DNA from: Isochrysis galbana
Lineage: Eukaryota > Haptophyta > Isochrysidales > Isochrysidaceae
Reading direction: 5' to 3'
Length of the DNA stretch: 64,000 nucleotides
Assembly: GCA_018136815.1 (NCBI GenBank)
Contig: CM030938.1
Coordinates: 3,797,448-3,861,447, forward strand
This document shows, one piece after another, positions 21,640 through 32,172 of the stretch; within the stretch, counting starts at the first letter, position 1, and every line of letters starts with the position of its first letter. Below the pieces are notes generated by a model. It did no database searches, had not been told where the DNA came from, and saw only the letters and a program-made list of their open reading frames with translations. The position numbers and the translations under genes were made by a program.

Positions 21640-21899
21640 CGTGAGGAAGACGAGGGCGAGGAGAGAGCTGGAGGGTGAGCGAGGAGGGAGGAGGGAGGCA
21701 GGCAGTAGGAGCCTTCTCTCTCTGGTAGGTCGATGAGAGGGGGAGGGGGAGAGGGGGGAGGGGACCCGGGGGGGGGAGAGACCAAAAGACATACCAGTTG
21801 TTTACGTTAGTGTTTGCGCCGTATACGGCAACAATTTTCCGGTCCCAGGGGGTGTCCCCATGGTTCCCGACCGCCCTCCGCGTCTAGAGTTCCCCCGCG

Positions 21900-22098
21900 G
21901 AAAGAGTGAACGCACGGCGTGCACTTTCCTGGAAGTTGCTATGCGCACGCACGGCGCCCCCGCGGGGGGGCCGATGCACATCGCGCCGTGCGCACACACG
22001 GCGTGCACAATGTGATTGCAAGTCATCACATGTGATGCGCAAAGAAACATCTCTTATACGGCTTGTTTACGTAGTTGTGGACACTGGAGGGTACGCAG
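21900..22098. repeat. Repeat unit interrupted by the next element (left part)
   Basis: Contains GCGCACGCACGGCG, CCGATGCACATCGCGCCGTG and ATGTGATTGCAAGTCATCAC. The same words in the same order follow at 23291–23480. The left and right copies read as neighbouring units of a tandem array split by the element at 22099–23290. Confidence 0.6.
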
Positions 22099-23290
22099 AA
22101 GGGCCAGGTCAGAGTTTCGCGCCGGACCCCCCAAAGTTTCGCGTGAAAGTTTCGCAAAAGTTGCTCACCGGCTAGCCAAGTTTCACAAAAGTTTCGCGTA
22201 GTTTCTTCGGATTACGGATTACGGGTTATTGTTATTGGTTGTTGACAAGTTGTTATGTGGAGCTGCTTGTTATTATTGCGCACGCACACCATCGGACATG
22301 GTAGTAATAGTAGGTAGTAGCACAGTAGTAGTAGCAGCAGCATCAGCAACAGCAGCAACAACAACAACAGCGTAGCAGCAACAGCAGCGTAGCATCAGCA
22401 GTAGCAGCAGTAGCATCAACAAGAGCAGCAGCAGTATTATTGGATGGAGCTCACTACTCCCGATTAAATTCCCACGTTAATATTCAACATACATTGTCTC
22501 ACGCCAGTGGACGTCGTCCCACAGGCCGGTGGCCTCGACAGCGACGCACGCGCTAACGACTAACGAGCGAGAGCGACCGGAGAGAGAGGTAGCACGGAGA
22601 CGGAGAGACCAACCACGGAATATCTTTAGACCGGAGAACATTTTGGACAAAATCCCTTCCGTCGGCCGAGGTGAGGAGGACGGAGAGAGAGAGGGGAGAG
22701 AGAGAGTCTCACAGAGCGACTGCAGACGAGCGTGAAGTCGAAGTCGTGTCTGTTTATTACCTTAAACGAGCCAACACTTATAGTAACAGCAAAAACAAAA
22801 TTCGAATCGCAAATTTCGAGACCAAAATCTGCAAACCTGGGCTTGAGACCATGCGGAATCCGAATGTGTGTGTCTTGGGTGTCAGTAGCAACACGGGGAA
22901 CTGTTCAATTGTGAGTGCGGGCCCGTACTTACACGAATATTCATGCCTACGGCCTTCAGCTTCGTCTGAAGGGCAGGAATACAACAAGGTGCAAGGTGAG
23001 AGCCGCCACGGGGAAGCCGCTCGCTTCGTGACGATGACCGCATTGGAAATGACCTCAAGACTGCGTGAATAATGTCATGAAAATCATAATAATTAGCTTT
23101 GTTTGGCGGCTGGGTGGGCGCGGCCGGCATGCGCAAGCAAAATCCCCACCCCCCCCTCCCCCCGGCCCCCGGAGTTTCGCGCAAGTTGCGCATAATGGGC
23201 GATTTTGAGCCCAAATTTCGCGAAAGTTTTTTCCCCACAGAAGTGGCCCAAGTTTCGAAATGAGTTTCACGAAACTCTGACCTGGCCCTA
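22099..23290. mobile_element. hAT-like non-autonomous TIR element, copy 1 (1192 bp)
   Basis: Left end AAGGGCCAGGTCAGAGTTTC, right end its inverted copy differing only at the first base. GTACGCAG flanks both sides (22091–22098 and 23291–23298). Subterminal regions carry repeated AGTTTCGCGTGAAAG-like words. Inside is an AGC/ATC trinucleotide tract (22310–22440) and no intact transposase. Eight-base target duplications and a TAGGG-like terminus fit the hAT superfamily. Confidence 0.75.
22310..22440. repeat. AGC/AAC/ATC trinucleotide microsatellite
   Basis: Degenerate run of AGCAGCAGCATCAGCAACAG units within the TIR element. Confidence 0.7.
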
Positions 23291-23480
23291 GTACGCAGAG
23301 GGAAAGAGTTGACATGCGCACGCACGGCGTATCCGCGGGGGGGACCGATGCACATCGCGCCGTGCCCATGCAAGGCGTGCATGATGTGATTGCAGGTCAT
23401 CACAGATGCTCCGTTCTAAATATCTCTTAAATTGAGTGTTTATGTAGTTGTCGGCCTTAGAGGAGACGCAGGGAAAAGCG
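23291..23480. repeat. Repeat unit, right part of the interrupted array
   Basis: Matches 21900–22098 in the same orientation (CGCACGCACGGCG, GACCGATGCACATCGCGCC, GTGATTGCAGGTCATCAC). Confidence 0.6.
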
Positions 23481-24788
23481 CTGACACGGCGCCCCCCTCG
23501 GGGGGGGACATGCACCGCGGGAAGCAGAAAAAAAAAGTTGTCTGCATTTAATTTTAAAATACTGACATATGTCAATGTTGTCGTATATATTATTATCGTC
23601 TGGTATGTGCATTCCGAAGTATTCCTGCGCGTCTGCTACTTCTACTTCCCGTAAATTTTCATTCTTCCGTCTATTGTACTCGGTTAAAAAGTATATGCGC
23701 GGATACATGTTCCCTACTTTCCCAGGAAGAAAAAAATGATGGGAGATCAAAACACCAAATTACTCCCTCTGTCACCAAAAATAGATAATCCTTAAGAGCA
23801 ACGTGTAGATTTGTATGGACATTTGATGGCTCAATTCGACTGATGTCCCACAATTGACGGAACGACACCTCAAGGAAAGAAAGGGGGCGCACACATGAGA
23901 AAACAAGGGAGGCGGATCGAGAGCGATCATCCCTATCCTAACACACGGGGGAAAGAGAGGAAGATCGGGATCGGAGGATCCCGATCGGACGGAGAGGATG
24001 CAACCCGAAGAGAGAGACCAGAACACGCGAAGGCGGGAGAGCAAAGAGAGAGGGCCTCTCTTCGGGAAGCCTAAAGGGCGGCTCTCCCCCCGACCGCAAC
24101 ACCCCCCTTTTTTAGCGGCTAGTTTCCTCGCGTGCTGTACCTAGCTAACCTTAGAACCGCTCGTGAGATGGAAGGCATAAAGCGCGAGCGAGACATGCCG
24201 ATATATGAAGGCATGTGCCGTGGTTGCGCGCGAGGAAGCCGTACAACCTCAGCCCCTCCCCTACAACCTCAGCCCCTCCCCTCCGTCCTCTCTTTGCGAA
24301 TCGTGTGCTCGGGGGGAATGGCAAGGTTCCCACTTATTCACTCTAGCCTGCGTAACCGTCGGTAGAGTTGTTGTGCGAGGAACATGGCCGGCTGTGATTA
24401 GGAGGTAGAGCGTAATCGTAGATTGGGAGGCAAGGGCTGCAACTAGCAGCTAGAAGCCGGCTATCAATTATCAAGCTGCAGGTGTGGTTTGTTCGTTGTC
24501 TACGTAAGCGCACCACAACGTGCACTGTTGTTCGAGAGTGTGCCATCGCTCTTAGCATCCAGCATGGTGAGAAAGCCCGCCGCTCATAACAGGGGCCGCA
24601 CCCGTTCCAGGCTAGAATGGACGAATGTGAGCTGTCCCTTTGTGACTCGCCGAACCAGTGGGCCATCTAAAGCCACTCAAGTAGAGCGCCTCAAGCTTTG
24701 GGCGCATTGACGGGCAAATCACTATGATTGGATCCGGCGCGCATGCGATCGAGACGACTAGGAATCTTAGTGAAGGTGCTTCAAACGC
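23481..24788. other. Gene-free spacer
   Basis: No gene seen. At 23761–23885 the text ACTCCCTCTGTCACC and CAATTGACGGAACGACACCT resembles ends of Tc1/mariner-type miniature elements but no second end is clear. Confidence 0.35.
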
Positions 24789-27700
24789 TCACGCGCGTCC
24801 CACGCGGAAAGATGGGCAGAACTCGTTGCCAAAGGATGGCTGTAGCACATCCTCCATTGATGGCGCACCGATCGCCTTGTTAGAGTGGGGACAGTATGAT
24901 ACATCCGAGCGCGAAGCCTTATCGTTGATGGCGGAGGCAGCCTTAGGTGTCTTGGTGCTCAATGCGAGATCCCCGGCGATGGAGTGGATATGGCTGACAA
25001 AGGTATCTTTGTTCATACGTGAGATGCGCTGTGGGCGCGCCATTTGGGCGACAGGCGTGTTGATGGCACCAAATTCGCCCTGTGATCCCTTCGGCAAGCC
25101 GCGGCGCCAGCCCGAGTAGGCCTGGCGCCACGCGCGGGAGCGGCGCGCGAGAATGGCTGGGTCAAGAAGCTGCGGATGGCGGCAGAGCGGACACGAGGCA
25201 AGGCCAGCGGCCGAGCATTTTGCGGCGCACTCAGAACACAGCTGGTGCGAGCACGACAAGCCGACCGGGCGGCACATCTTCTCGAAGCAGATAGGGCACG
25301 GGTCCGAGGAGATGAGCAAGGGAATCTTGGTTCCAGCAGGTTGCGGTTTCTGCTTTGCCGGGATGCCCATTTTGGCGGGCGATTCGGACGCCAGCAATGC
25401 AAGGTCGTTCGTCTGCGCGGTGCCCTCAACGATGGCGCTAAAGAGCACTTCCGTGTCGACCTTCGCTAGGGCAATACTTTGGGTGATGCACTCGGCTCCA
25501 GGCAGGTAATTTGTACACCAACGTGTGGCCGCTTGCTTGTGCTTCACCATCAAACGCCAGTTATACCCAAGTTCAGTCAAGATGGGCACGGTGTGCTCGC
25601 CGTAGCGAGGCGCGTCCGGGAGCGGAACAACGAGACCCTCACCTCCTGGGGTACGTACTGAGCACGGCGCAAACATGACGAGATCGCCTCCCATTGGGTG
25701 CTCGGAATGGCGGAGAAATTGAAAGGTCGGTGCGCCCGAGTTGAGATCGATGCTACAGGCTTCGGCAGCGCGCGTCCCACTAGCGCGAAGCAAGTCAAAA
25801 GAAGAGAGGACCACCGCCCGCACGCCAGCTGTTGCCAAGGTGTCGACCCACGCTCGCGCTGAGCCAGTCCTCGAGAATGCGCGACGCAAGCAAGCAGCAA
25901 GGCTGACGTCAAACGCTTGGTAAGCCGTGCGTTCTTGCGCCTCCCCGTCCAGCTTGTGATTGGAGGTTGCTGCCCCATTCATGCGGGTGGCGTCAGCAAC
26001 GGCGGAAGCAAGGTGCGGATCAGCAGCAGACAGCTTCTCGAGCGCCTCCCGAGCCTGGAGCTCGCTCAGCGTCGCGAGCGGCAGCAGCGAGTGTGAGAGA
26101 AGCAGCCACGAACCGTCGGCAGCCGGGTAGCAGTGGAGGAGAGCATGCTCGCCTTCGCACTCGGGGCCGAGGCGTGTACGAGCCGTGATACTCTCTGTGT
26201 TCAGGGAAGCGCGAAAGCCACAGCAAAAGGGGTATTGGACCACCTACAGCGGAGGCAGGCGTGCTGAGAAGAAATGCAATGCCCCAAATGGCAGCGATGA
26301 TGTGGAATCTTGTCCGGAGCCATCGTAGCGGGTGATTTGCTCGCGTCACTATGACAATGTACTATAGGCTTGCCAATCCCTTCTAACCGGTGCTAGTCTC
26401 GTGAGTGTGCCGCTTTGCAATTCCAATAAGTGCGCCCCTACCTGTCCAACAGAAGCAAGGGATGCGCGAGCCACAATTGCGGTGGCCTTGGTCGGACTAG
26501 GCAACGCCCCAACGCGCCGGCGCTCACGGAGTAGCAGGGCCGCCGCCGTGGCGAGCGCACCACCGACGCCAGCGGCCACGTCGATGGTACCAACGTGCGC
26601 GTGCTCTTCCACGCGGCCGAGGCCGCCTCCAAAGCGCTCCATGATACCCAACGCTGCTTGAAGGTTGTCGTCATACTAAAGAGGGAGGACGAGGCGGGCG
26701 GGCAGTGGTTCATGCAAAGGATTGGGGCACTGCCGATTGGCGCGCGCTCTGTCACTCGGGTGCCATCGCAGGGATAGATCGCGTACTCCAAGGTGATTAA
26801 TGCGGCAGCCTTTGCCCTCGTTAGGTCCGCCGTACGCGTCAAAGCGTGAGAGGATAACGTTGGGGTTGATGGCATTCAGCTCCGCCGGGGTCAGACCGAG
26901 GCGTGCGAGCGCGTCCGAGGTGCCGTTGTAAACTACTACATCCGCCGCGCGCACAAGCGCCTCAAAAGCCACCCGCCCAGTTGCCTCCGGCGTGTCCAGC
27001 CCTGCCACAGGTGCATTGGTGGTGTCCGAAGACGGACGGACGTCCAGCAGGATTGATCGCTTGCCCGCGTTGGCCGCAAGACCGTACAGCACGGTTACCT
27101 ATGCAAAGGGACGTGTGGTGAGCAGCTTGGCTCCGGCCTAGCGGTTGCGGGGGACGGTCGCACCAAGCGGTGACTCCGTAGTGGCGCACCTCGGGGGAAT
27201 AGGTTGGGCGTGGAGGGTCGATCTTGATGACGTCAGCACCGTAGCGTGCGAGCATTGCACCGATAGTCGGCCCTGCGATGACGTTGGCCAGATCAAGGAT
27301 TGTAACGCCGCTCAGCCACGGTCCCGTACGTCCAATGCGACACCTCTCGTCATGGTCGCGCGCCTCATGTACCGCCGAAGGTGAGCCGTCCTTACCGTTG
27401 CAGGTCACCCGGTCCTCGTCTTTACGGGTGTCTTGGGCCGCAAATTGTGGAGGAGCTGCTTCGCATGGCGGCCCATGCAGCTCGGTGCCGCTGTGGCAAC
27501 TCGTCGCACGACGAGGCGCGGGGGGCTCACAAGCCTGCGCATGGCAAATGGTTGCTGTCGTCCTGTTCGTGGTGGGTGGCACCCTTGCGTGCACGCCTGG
27601 GTCTGAGGTTGAGTCGTGAACAGGCTTCTGGTACTCTGAGGACACGGATAAACAAGCGGAGCGAGATTTCGTCTTGCGAATCGGTATCTCCTCTTCGGCC

Positions 27701-28988
27701 ACCCACACGACGGCGCCCGGACGAAGCTGCCCTTTGGCATCCTCGCGGACAAGACCGGCTGCCCGCACATGGGGTGAGTCAAGCCATTCAACAGTGGTGC
27801 GATGTGCTGCTCCTGGCACACCCGCAGCGCCAAAAAGCGCCTCCCATTCATACGCCGTCTTGGTGACGAAAGCACGACGAAGTAGCCGACGGAGAGGAGC
27901 CGCCCAAGCATCACCAACTTGGCCGGCGCCAAGGCCGTGGCGGGATGCCGCATGCGTGGCATCACCATATGTGGCCGCGAGCGGCACGCCTAGGGCTCGA
28001 ACCTGCTCTTCGATTCCAAGGACCTTGATCGCATTTTTCTGATGGCGAAGGTGACATGGTGCCACGATGTAGAAGGGCCTCGCGTCGGCACATGTGTAGT
28101 GTGAGTAGAAAGGGTCAGTGAGCTCGAGGGTCTCAAAGTAGTCAAGCGGGCTAGCCCGTGGAACACTAAGGGCACGCTGCCGGCGAGAGTGGTAGATCTC
28201 GGGCGCCTCGTACTGCAGCGAATTGTGGACAAGCGCATCCAGTAGCGCACTGGCAAGAGGCACCTCAATGTGAAGTTCGGGATCCGACTCGCCTGCCATC
28301 TCGCGCCGGTAGAGGGCGCACGTGATGGCAAGCGCCGCAGTGATGGAGGCGTAGGCTGAAGCGAGCGGCAATGGTGAGTAGGACGCGGGCTTGCCGGCAA
28401 GCTGGCGGTTGAGGCCCATGCCAGTGAAAACACCGCTTGCCGCCAGGATGTTTGCTTCCCAAGCCTCTAGCTCGGCTTGCTCAGCGTCGGTTGAGGCGAA
28501 ACCTGGCATGTGTACGTGGACACAACGAGGATTGATGGCTTGGATGGATTTACGGTCGATCCCCATCCTGATGGAAGCAGTGGAAGGCAAAGGATCTGGT
28601 TGACGCGTATGAGATGCGACGCATTGGTTCAGAGGGAGTCAAATGAGAGCGCTCGGGCGCGGGTCGCGCGCAGGTGTCACCTAGCCATTGCCGCGGTTGA
28701 GAAGCCAACCACCAAGACGTCGGCAGAACGAATCATCTCCTGGAGTTGTACACGCCCCTCCTCCTTCTTGAGGTCGAGCGTCAGGGTGCGCTTACCCTTC
28801 CTCAGCGCCTTTGCGGTCTCTGGCCGCCATCCTTCCTCGGTGGCGGCGCCGCGGGCGTGGTGTGGCCGCAAGATTGAAGTGACAGCCGCGCCGAGGTCGG
28901 CGAGGTGCGTGCAGGTGAGTGGAGCAGCGAGGTATGCACCAATCTCGAGAACGTGAAGTCCCTCGAGCGGCTTGGCGTTGGGCAGCAT
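24789..28988 (-). CDS. Two-domain family III (CaiB/BaiF) CoA-transferase fused to a C-terminal RING finger
   Basis: Five exons on the minus strand join in phase: 28988–28681, 28567–27175, 27098–26787, 26675–26442 and 26243–24789, giving 1233 residues. Residues ~5–370 and ~518–975 are two CaiB/BaiF-type domains. The first opens [20 protein letters not shown]. The second opens [20 protein letters not shown], with [46 protein letters not shown] and [10 protein letters not shown]. The Asp near residue 703 aligns with the catalytic Asp that carries CoA; the equivalent site in domain 1 ([13 protein letters not shown]) has none. The domain ends with the classic [16 protein letters not shown]. Without any break in the same exon a C3HC4 RING follows at ~1062–1110 ([26 protein letters not shown]), then a basic tail. 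Such transferases move CoA between carboxylic acids; RING domains usually recruit E2 enzymes for ubiquitin transfer. The joint role is unknown. An in-frame ATG at 29390 could add an N-terminal leader. Confidence 0.82.
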
Positions 28989-30228
28989 GACGTCCGAACT
29001 AGCGTTGGCCACCTTAAGCTCGGAAGGTCGGGGAGACTGCAGCCTGGAAGCGAGCTTGGCTGGTGGGGAAGGGATCTGCTTCCTCTGCCTGGTGGCCGGC
29101 TGGCTTGGGGGGAGGGCGGAGGGCGGGCAGGGAAGGAAAAAGCTCTGGACTGATGAGAGCGAGAGAAGGCGGGCGATGGCGAAGTAAGGATAGAGCGCTG
29201 CGTTATGCTTAATCTGCCCGTGAAGAGTGGAGGCGAGCTTCTCTGGTGTGGGGACTACGAGCAAATCCAGAAGAACCGGCCGTCTCCATCCAGTCGGAGC
29301 AGGAGAGATTGTACGTGGGTCGAGCGGAAAACAAGCGTGTCCAGAGGGTCCTCGGAGAGGAGACGAGATGGACGCAGCCGCCGTTGACATCCCATGAGCC
29401 TGGCATCGGTATTCATTCCTCGGCTGGTCGAAAGGCTGGGGACTCGTCGGGAAGGCCGGCCACCGCCGTCCCCCGTCGTGCTACGTCAATGAAGCATCCC
29501 ACCAGAACCCAAAGAAACGGCGCGCTTTCTCTGTTCTCTAGAAGCAACGGGAGCACCCAAACACCACAAGACTCGGGTTCTGTGGGCGGGGCGATATAGC
29601 TGCGCTGCGCAGCGAGAGGGAGGCAGAAACAAAGGATATAAAGTTCTCGCGAGAGAATAGGTTTGCGACCGGCGGACCCACGGGCGAGAAGGCGCGCATC
29701 GCCCGAGTTGGTGCGGCGGCATGGGTGTCAGTCCGAAGCAGAGGCCAGCGAGCTCGCACGGAGATTGCAAGTCCGAGGCAGAGGTCGGCGAGGTCGCACG
29801 GAGATTCCGATGGTCCCATCTTGGGCTGCGGCCGCCACCGCCCCCCTCCCCACACCCCCCCCATCCCATACCCAACAACTTTCGGTCAGTCGGGGCAAGA
29901 GTACAGAGTACTCTAAGTTTTCCTGTGGGAGCTAAACCTCAGAACACTTTAGACCTTACTTAGGGACCTCTCGGCGCCCGGGACGGCGCCATCAGTCAGC
30001 CTTCCAGCCCCACAATAAGGCGGAAGGAAGATGACGCTCCAAGCTGGAAGACGAACGAATCTTCTCTTCGAATGAGGAGCAAGAGTGGGAGAGGTTTTTT
30101 GCCAGGCCTCTCTCCCTCCCCCCCCCTCCTCTCATCGACCTACCAGAGAGAGAAGGCTCCTACTGCCTGCCTCCCTCCTCCCTCCTCGCTCACCCTCCAG
30201 CTCTCTCCTCGCCCTCGTCTTCCTCACG
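28989..30228. other. Region between two divergent genes
   Basis: Holds the 5' sides of the CoA-transferase–RING gene (minus) and acidic-protein copy B (plus). A C-rich tract lies at ~29845–29870. At 29740–29815 the words CGAGCTCGCACGGAGATT and CGAGGTCGCACGGAGATT form a short tandem repeat. From ~30103 the sequence belongs to the duplicated block. Confidence 0.4.
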
Positions 30229-30933
30229 ATGGTGGCGACTCGGCGCGCATCCGTACGGTCCTCCGTCCTCTCCTCTCGTGCTCCTGCTCGCTGGCTTCGT
30301 TCGACTCTCTCGACACGGCCACCTGTCGACTGGACGCCGAGCGCAAGCGCTGCTCGCACGACTCGTTCCTCCTCCTGCTCCAAGGGCGCGGCGGAGGAGG
30401 CGGAGCTTGTTCGCGTTCCTGATACCGAGGAGGAGGCCCTTTCTCCGACCGAGGAGGCCATCACCACCACCACCGACGAGGACTCCGGGGCTGTGGGAGG
30501 AGAAGAGAAGAACGAGACCTGTGCGTCGGACGCTCCAGGCCTTCTTCCCATCGCCCCGGTTGCGGAGGTCGAGGAGCCAGCCGAGTCGATGGAGGAGGAG
30601 GTCGAGACCGCCCACGCGCTCGCTCTCACCGAGGACAAGGAAGCCGAGGAGGAGGACGAGAAGACGGAGAAGACGGAGAAGATGGAGAAGGAGAAGACGG
30701 CTGCGTCCGACGCACCAGCCGGAGAAGTCTTGACTCGGTTCGAGGAGGCCACGCAGCTGGAAGAGGCCACGCAGTTCGAGGAGGAGGAAAAGGAGGAGGC
30801 CGATACCGCCGAGGCGCCCGCTCCTACCGAGGCGAACGAAAAGGAGGAGGAAGGTGAGGATAAGACGGAGGAGAAGGGAGAGAAGACGTCCGACGCACCC
30901 GCCCAATGTGTGTTGGAGGTGGCCGTACAATGA
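30229..30933 (+). CDS. Acidic low-complexity protein, copy B of an inverted duplicate
   Basis: One exon, 234 residues, start ATG at 30229. It shares the Arg/Ser leader, the ELVRVPDTEEEALSPTEEA segment and the Glu/Lys repeats with copy A on the opposite strand. The shared block spans about 30103–30902 (versus 20965–21765) and includes the CT-rich leader; beyond it the sequences differ. The C-terminus (SDAPAQCVLEVAVQ) comes from sequence outside the duplication. No known domain. Confidence 0.6.
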   Translation: MVATRRASVRSSVLSSRAPARWLRSTLSTRPPVDWTPSASAARTTRSSSCSKGAAEEAELVRVPDTEEEALSPTEEAITTTTDEDSGAVGGEEKNETCASDAPGLLPIAPVAEVEEPAESMEEEVETAHALALTEDKEAEEEDEKTEKTEKMEKEKTAASDAPAGEVLTRFEEATQLEEATQFEEEEKEEADTAEAPAPTEANEKEEEGEDKTEEKGEKTSDAPAQCVLEVAVQ

Positions 30934-31118
30934 TCGTGATGTGTGCTAAGTGCTATGAAGCCAAACAGCCAAACTAGAGCTATCTATGAGTCTCTCCCTT
31001 TGTTATTTTTATTTGCATTCTCTCTACATCAAATAACGGCTTAAATCGTCGATGATGACGCGATGACGCGGCGGCGGCAGCACGCGGCGCGGCGATCGCG
31101 GCGCAATGAACAATGAAC

Positions 31119-31239
31119 GAGCAACTCCGAGCAACTTCGAGCAACTCTGCGAGCAACTTTGCCCCTTTTGGGGCCTATTTCGAGCAACTTTTGCGAGCAA
31201 CTTTGGGGGTCTGAGCGAGCAACTCTTGTCAGGCCCTAG
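31119..31239. mobile_element. Truncated end of a TIR element with GAGCAACT repeats
   Basis: Six to eight GAGCAACT(T/C) words end in CAACTCTTGTCAGGCCCTA. Read inverted, TAGGGCCTGACAAGAGTTGC resembles the hAT-like TIR (TAGGGCCAGGTCAGAGTTTC) with a different subterminal word. The left end is missing. It abuts the integrase fragment at 31241. Confidence 0.4.
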
Positions 31240-31240
31240 T

Positions 31241-31597
31241 GATCGATACTACTGGCCTGGCCTCAATGCTGATGTTTCAGCGCATGTGCGCCAGTGCCAC
31301 ACGAGTGCACTCTATCCAAACCGCCCTTCCGCAAGCCAACGGATCCAAATCCAAAAGGACCTCAAGTCGGCCACTACCCCTTCAATATCATCTACTGCTA
31401 CTTGCTGCGATGTCGTCTCGATGGCGCCGACGCACGATTTTATTACTACTTTTTATGAAGGGCATCCAAGGCCAAGGCTACGACGCTACGACAAGCTACT
31501 AGTCTTCGTCGACTCTCTAACTCGCTGGATTGAGGATTGAAGCGGTCCCCTTCAACGGCGACCCCTCTAGCGCCGACGCACTTGACGGGTGGGAGAC
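31241..31597 (+). pseudogene. Ty3/gypsy-type retrotransposon integrase fragment
   Basis: The frame reads DRYYWPGLNADVSAHVRQCH, a typical H2C2 zinc-binding lead of LTR-retrotransposon integrases, though the second Cys is lost. Then comes GYDKLLVFVDSLTRWIE (start of the catalytic core, first Asp present in VDSLT). A small duplication (ATTGAGGATTGA) at ~31531–31542 shifts the frame, after which EAVPFNGDPSSADALDG continues in another frame. No ATG, gag, reverse transcriptase or LTRs are seen, so this is a broken remnant. Confidence 0.65.
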
Positions 31598-31715
31598 GGG
31601 GCGTGCTAAGTATAGCACGCACCCAAAATTATCCCTCCCCCCACCCGCCACCCGCCACCCGCAACAGTAGAGGGTGTGACAAAAAATAAAGGGAACCTCG
31701 TGTTGTACCTTCTTG

Positions 31716-31893
31716 TTTCTTGTGTCCCATATTCGACGGAACGCCACCTTAGGACCTTGGGTGGCTTGCTTGCGCAGCGATTGAAAGTGTTATGTTTACG
31801 CACATTCGACGAGTATTATGTATTATTGTAAACGGACCATGGCTCAACTTTTGACTTGAGTTGTGTCCCATATTCGACGGAACGCCACCTTAG
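31716..31893. repeat. Direct repeat pair TTGTGTCCCATATTCGACGG
   Basis: TGTGTCCCATATTCGACGGA followed by ACGCCACCTTAG occurs at ~31720 and again at ~31863, about 143 bases apart. A weaker relative (GATGTCCCACAATTGACGGA) is at ~23843. Possibly ends of a small transposon. Confidence 0.5.
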
Positions 31894-32172
31894 CCCCCTG
31901 CCTTCCTTACTAAGGCGGCGGTGTGACGTAAGATGTACGTAAGACAATTGCGGGTGTCTTACGAGCAAATTTTTCGTGAGATCTTACTGAGCAAATAAGC
32001 TGTCTTACTAAGCGCTAAGCGCCCAACACAAGAAAATTCCCCCCCGATAGCCATTGGGGGTAGCTTTCGGCTATCGGGGGCCCCCGATAGCTATCTGGGG
32101 ACGTAGGCTCCTGGGTGGTAACAGATATATGGGAGACCATCTAACAGAGGAGGGGGAGGAGGAGACCTCGAC

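Noticed and set aside
20932-21678. Leu-rich plus-strand frame
   Set aside because: Antisense of the acidic protein gene; Glu codons read backward give Leu.
26349-26675. Separate stop for the CoA-transferase at 26349, making the RING part an independent gene
   Set aside because: The tail before that stop loses CaiB similarity exactly at a CAG|GTAGGG donor, and the next frame resumes CaiB motifs after a CTGTAG acceptor in the same phase, so the stop is intronic.
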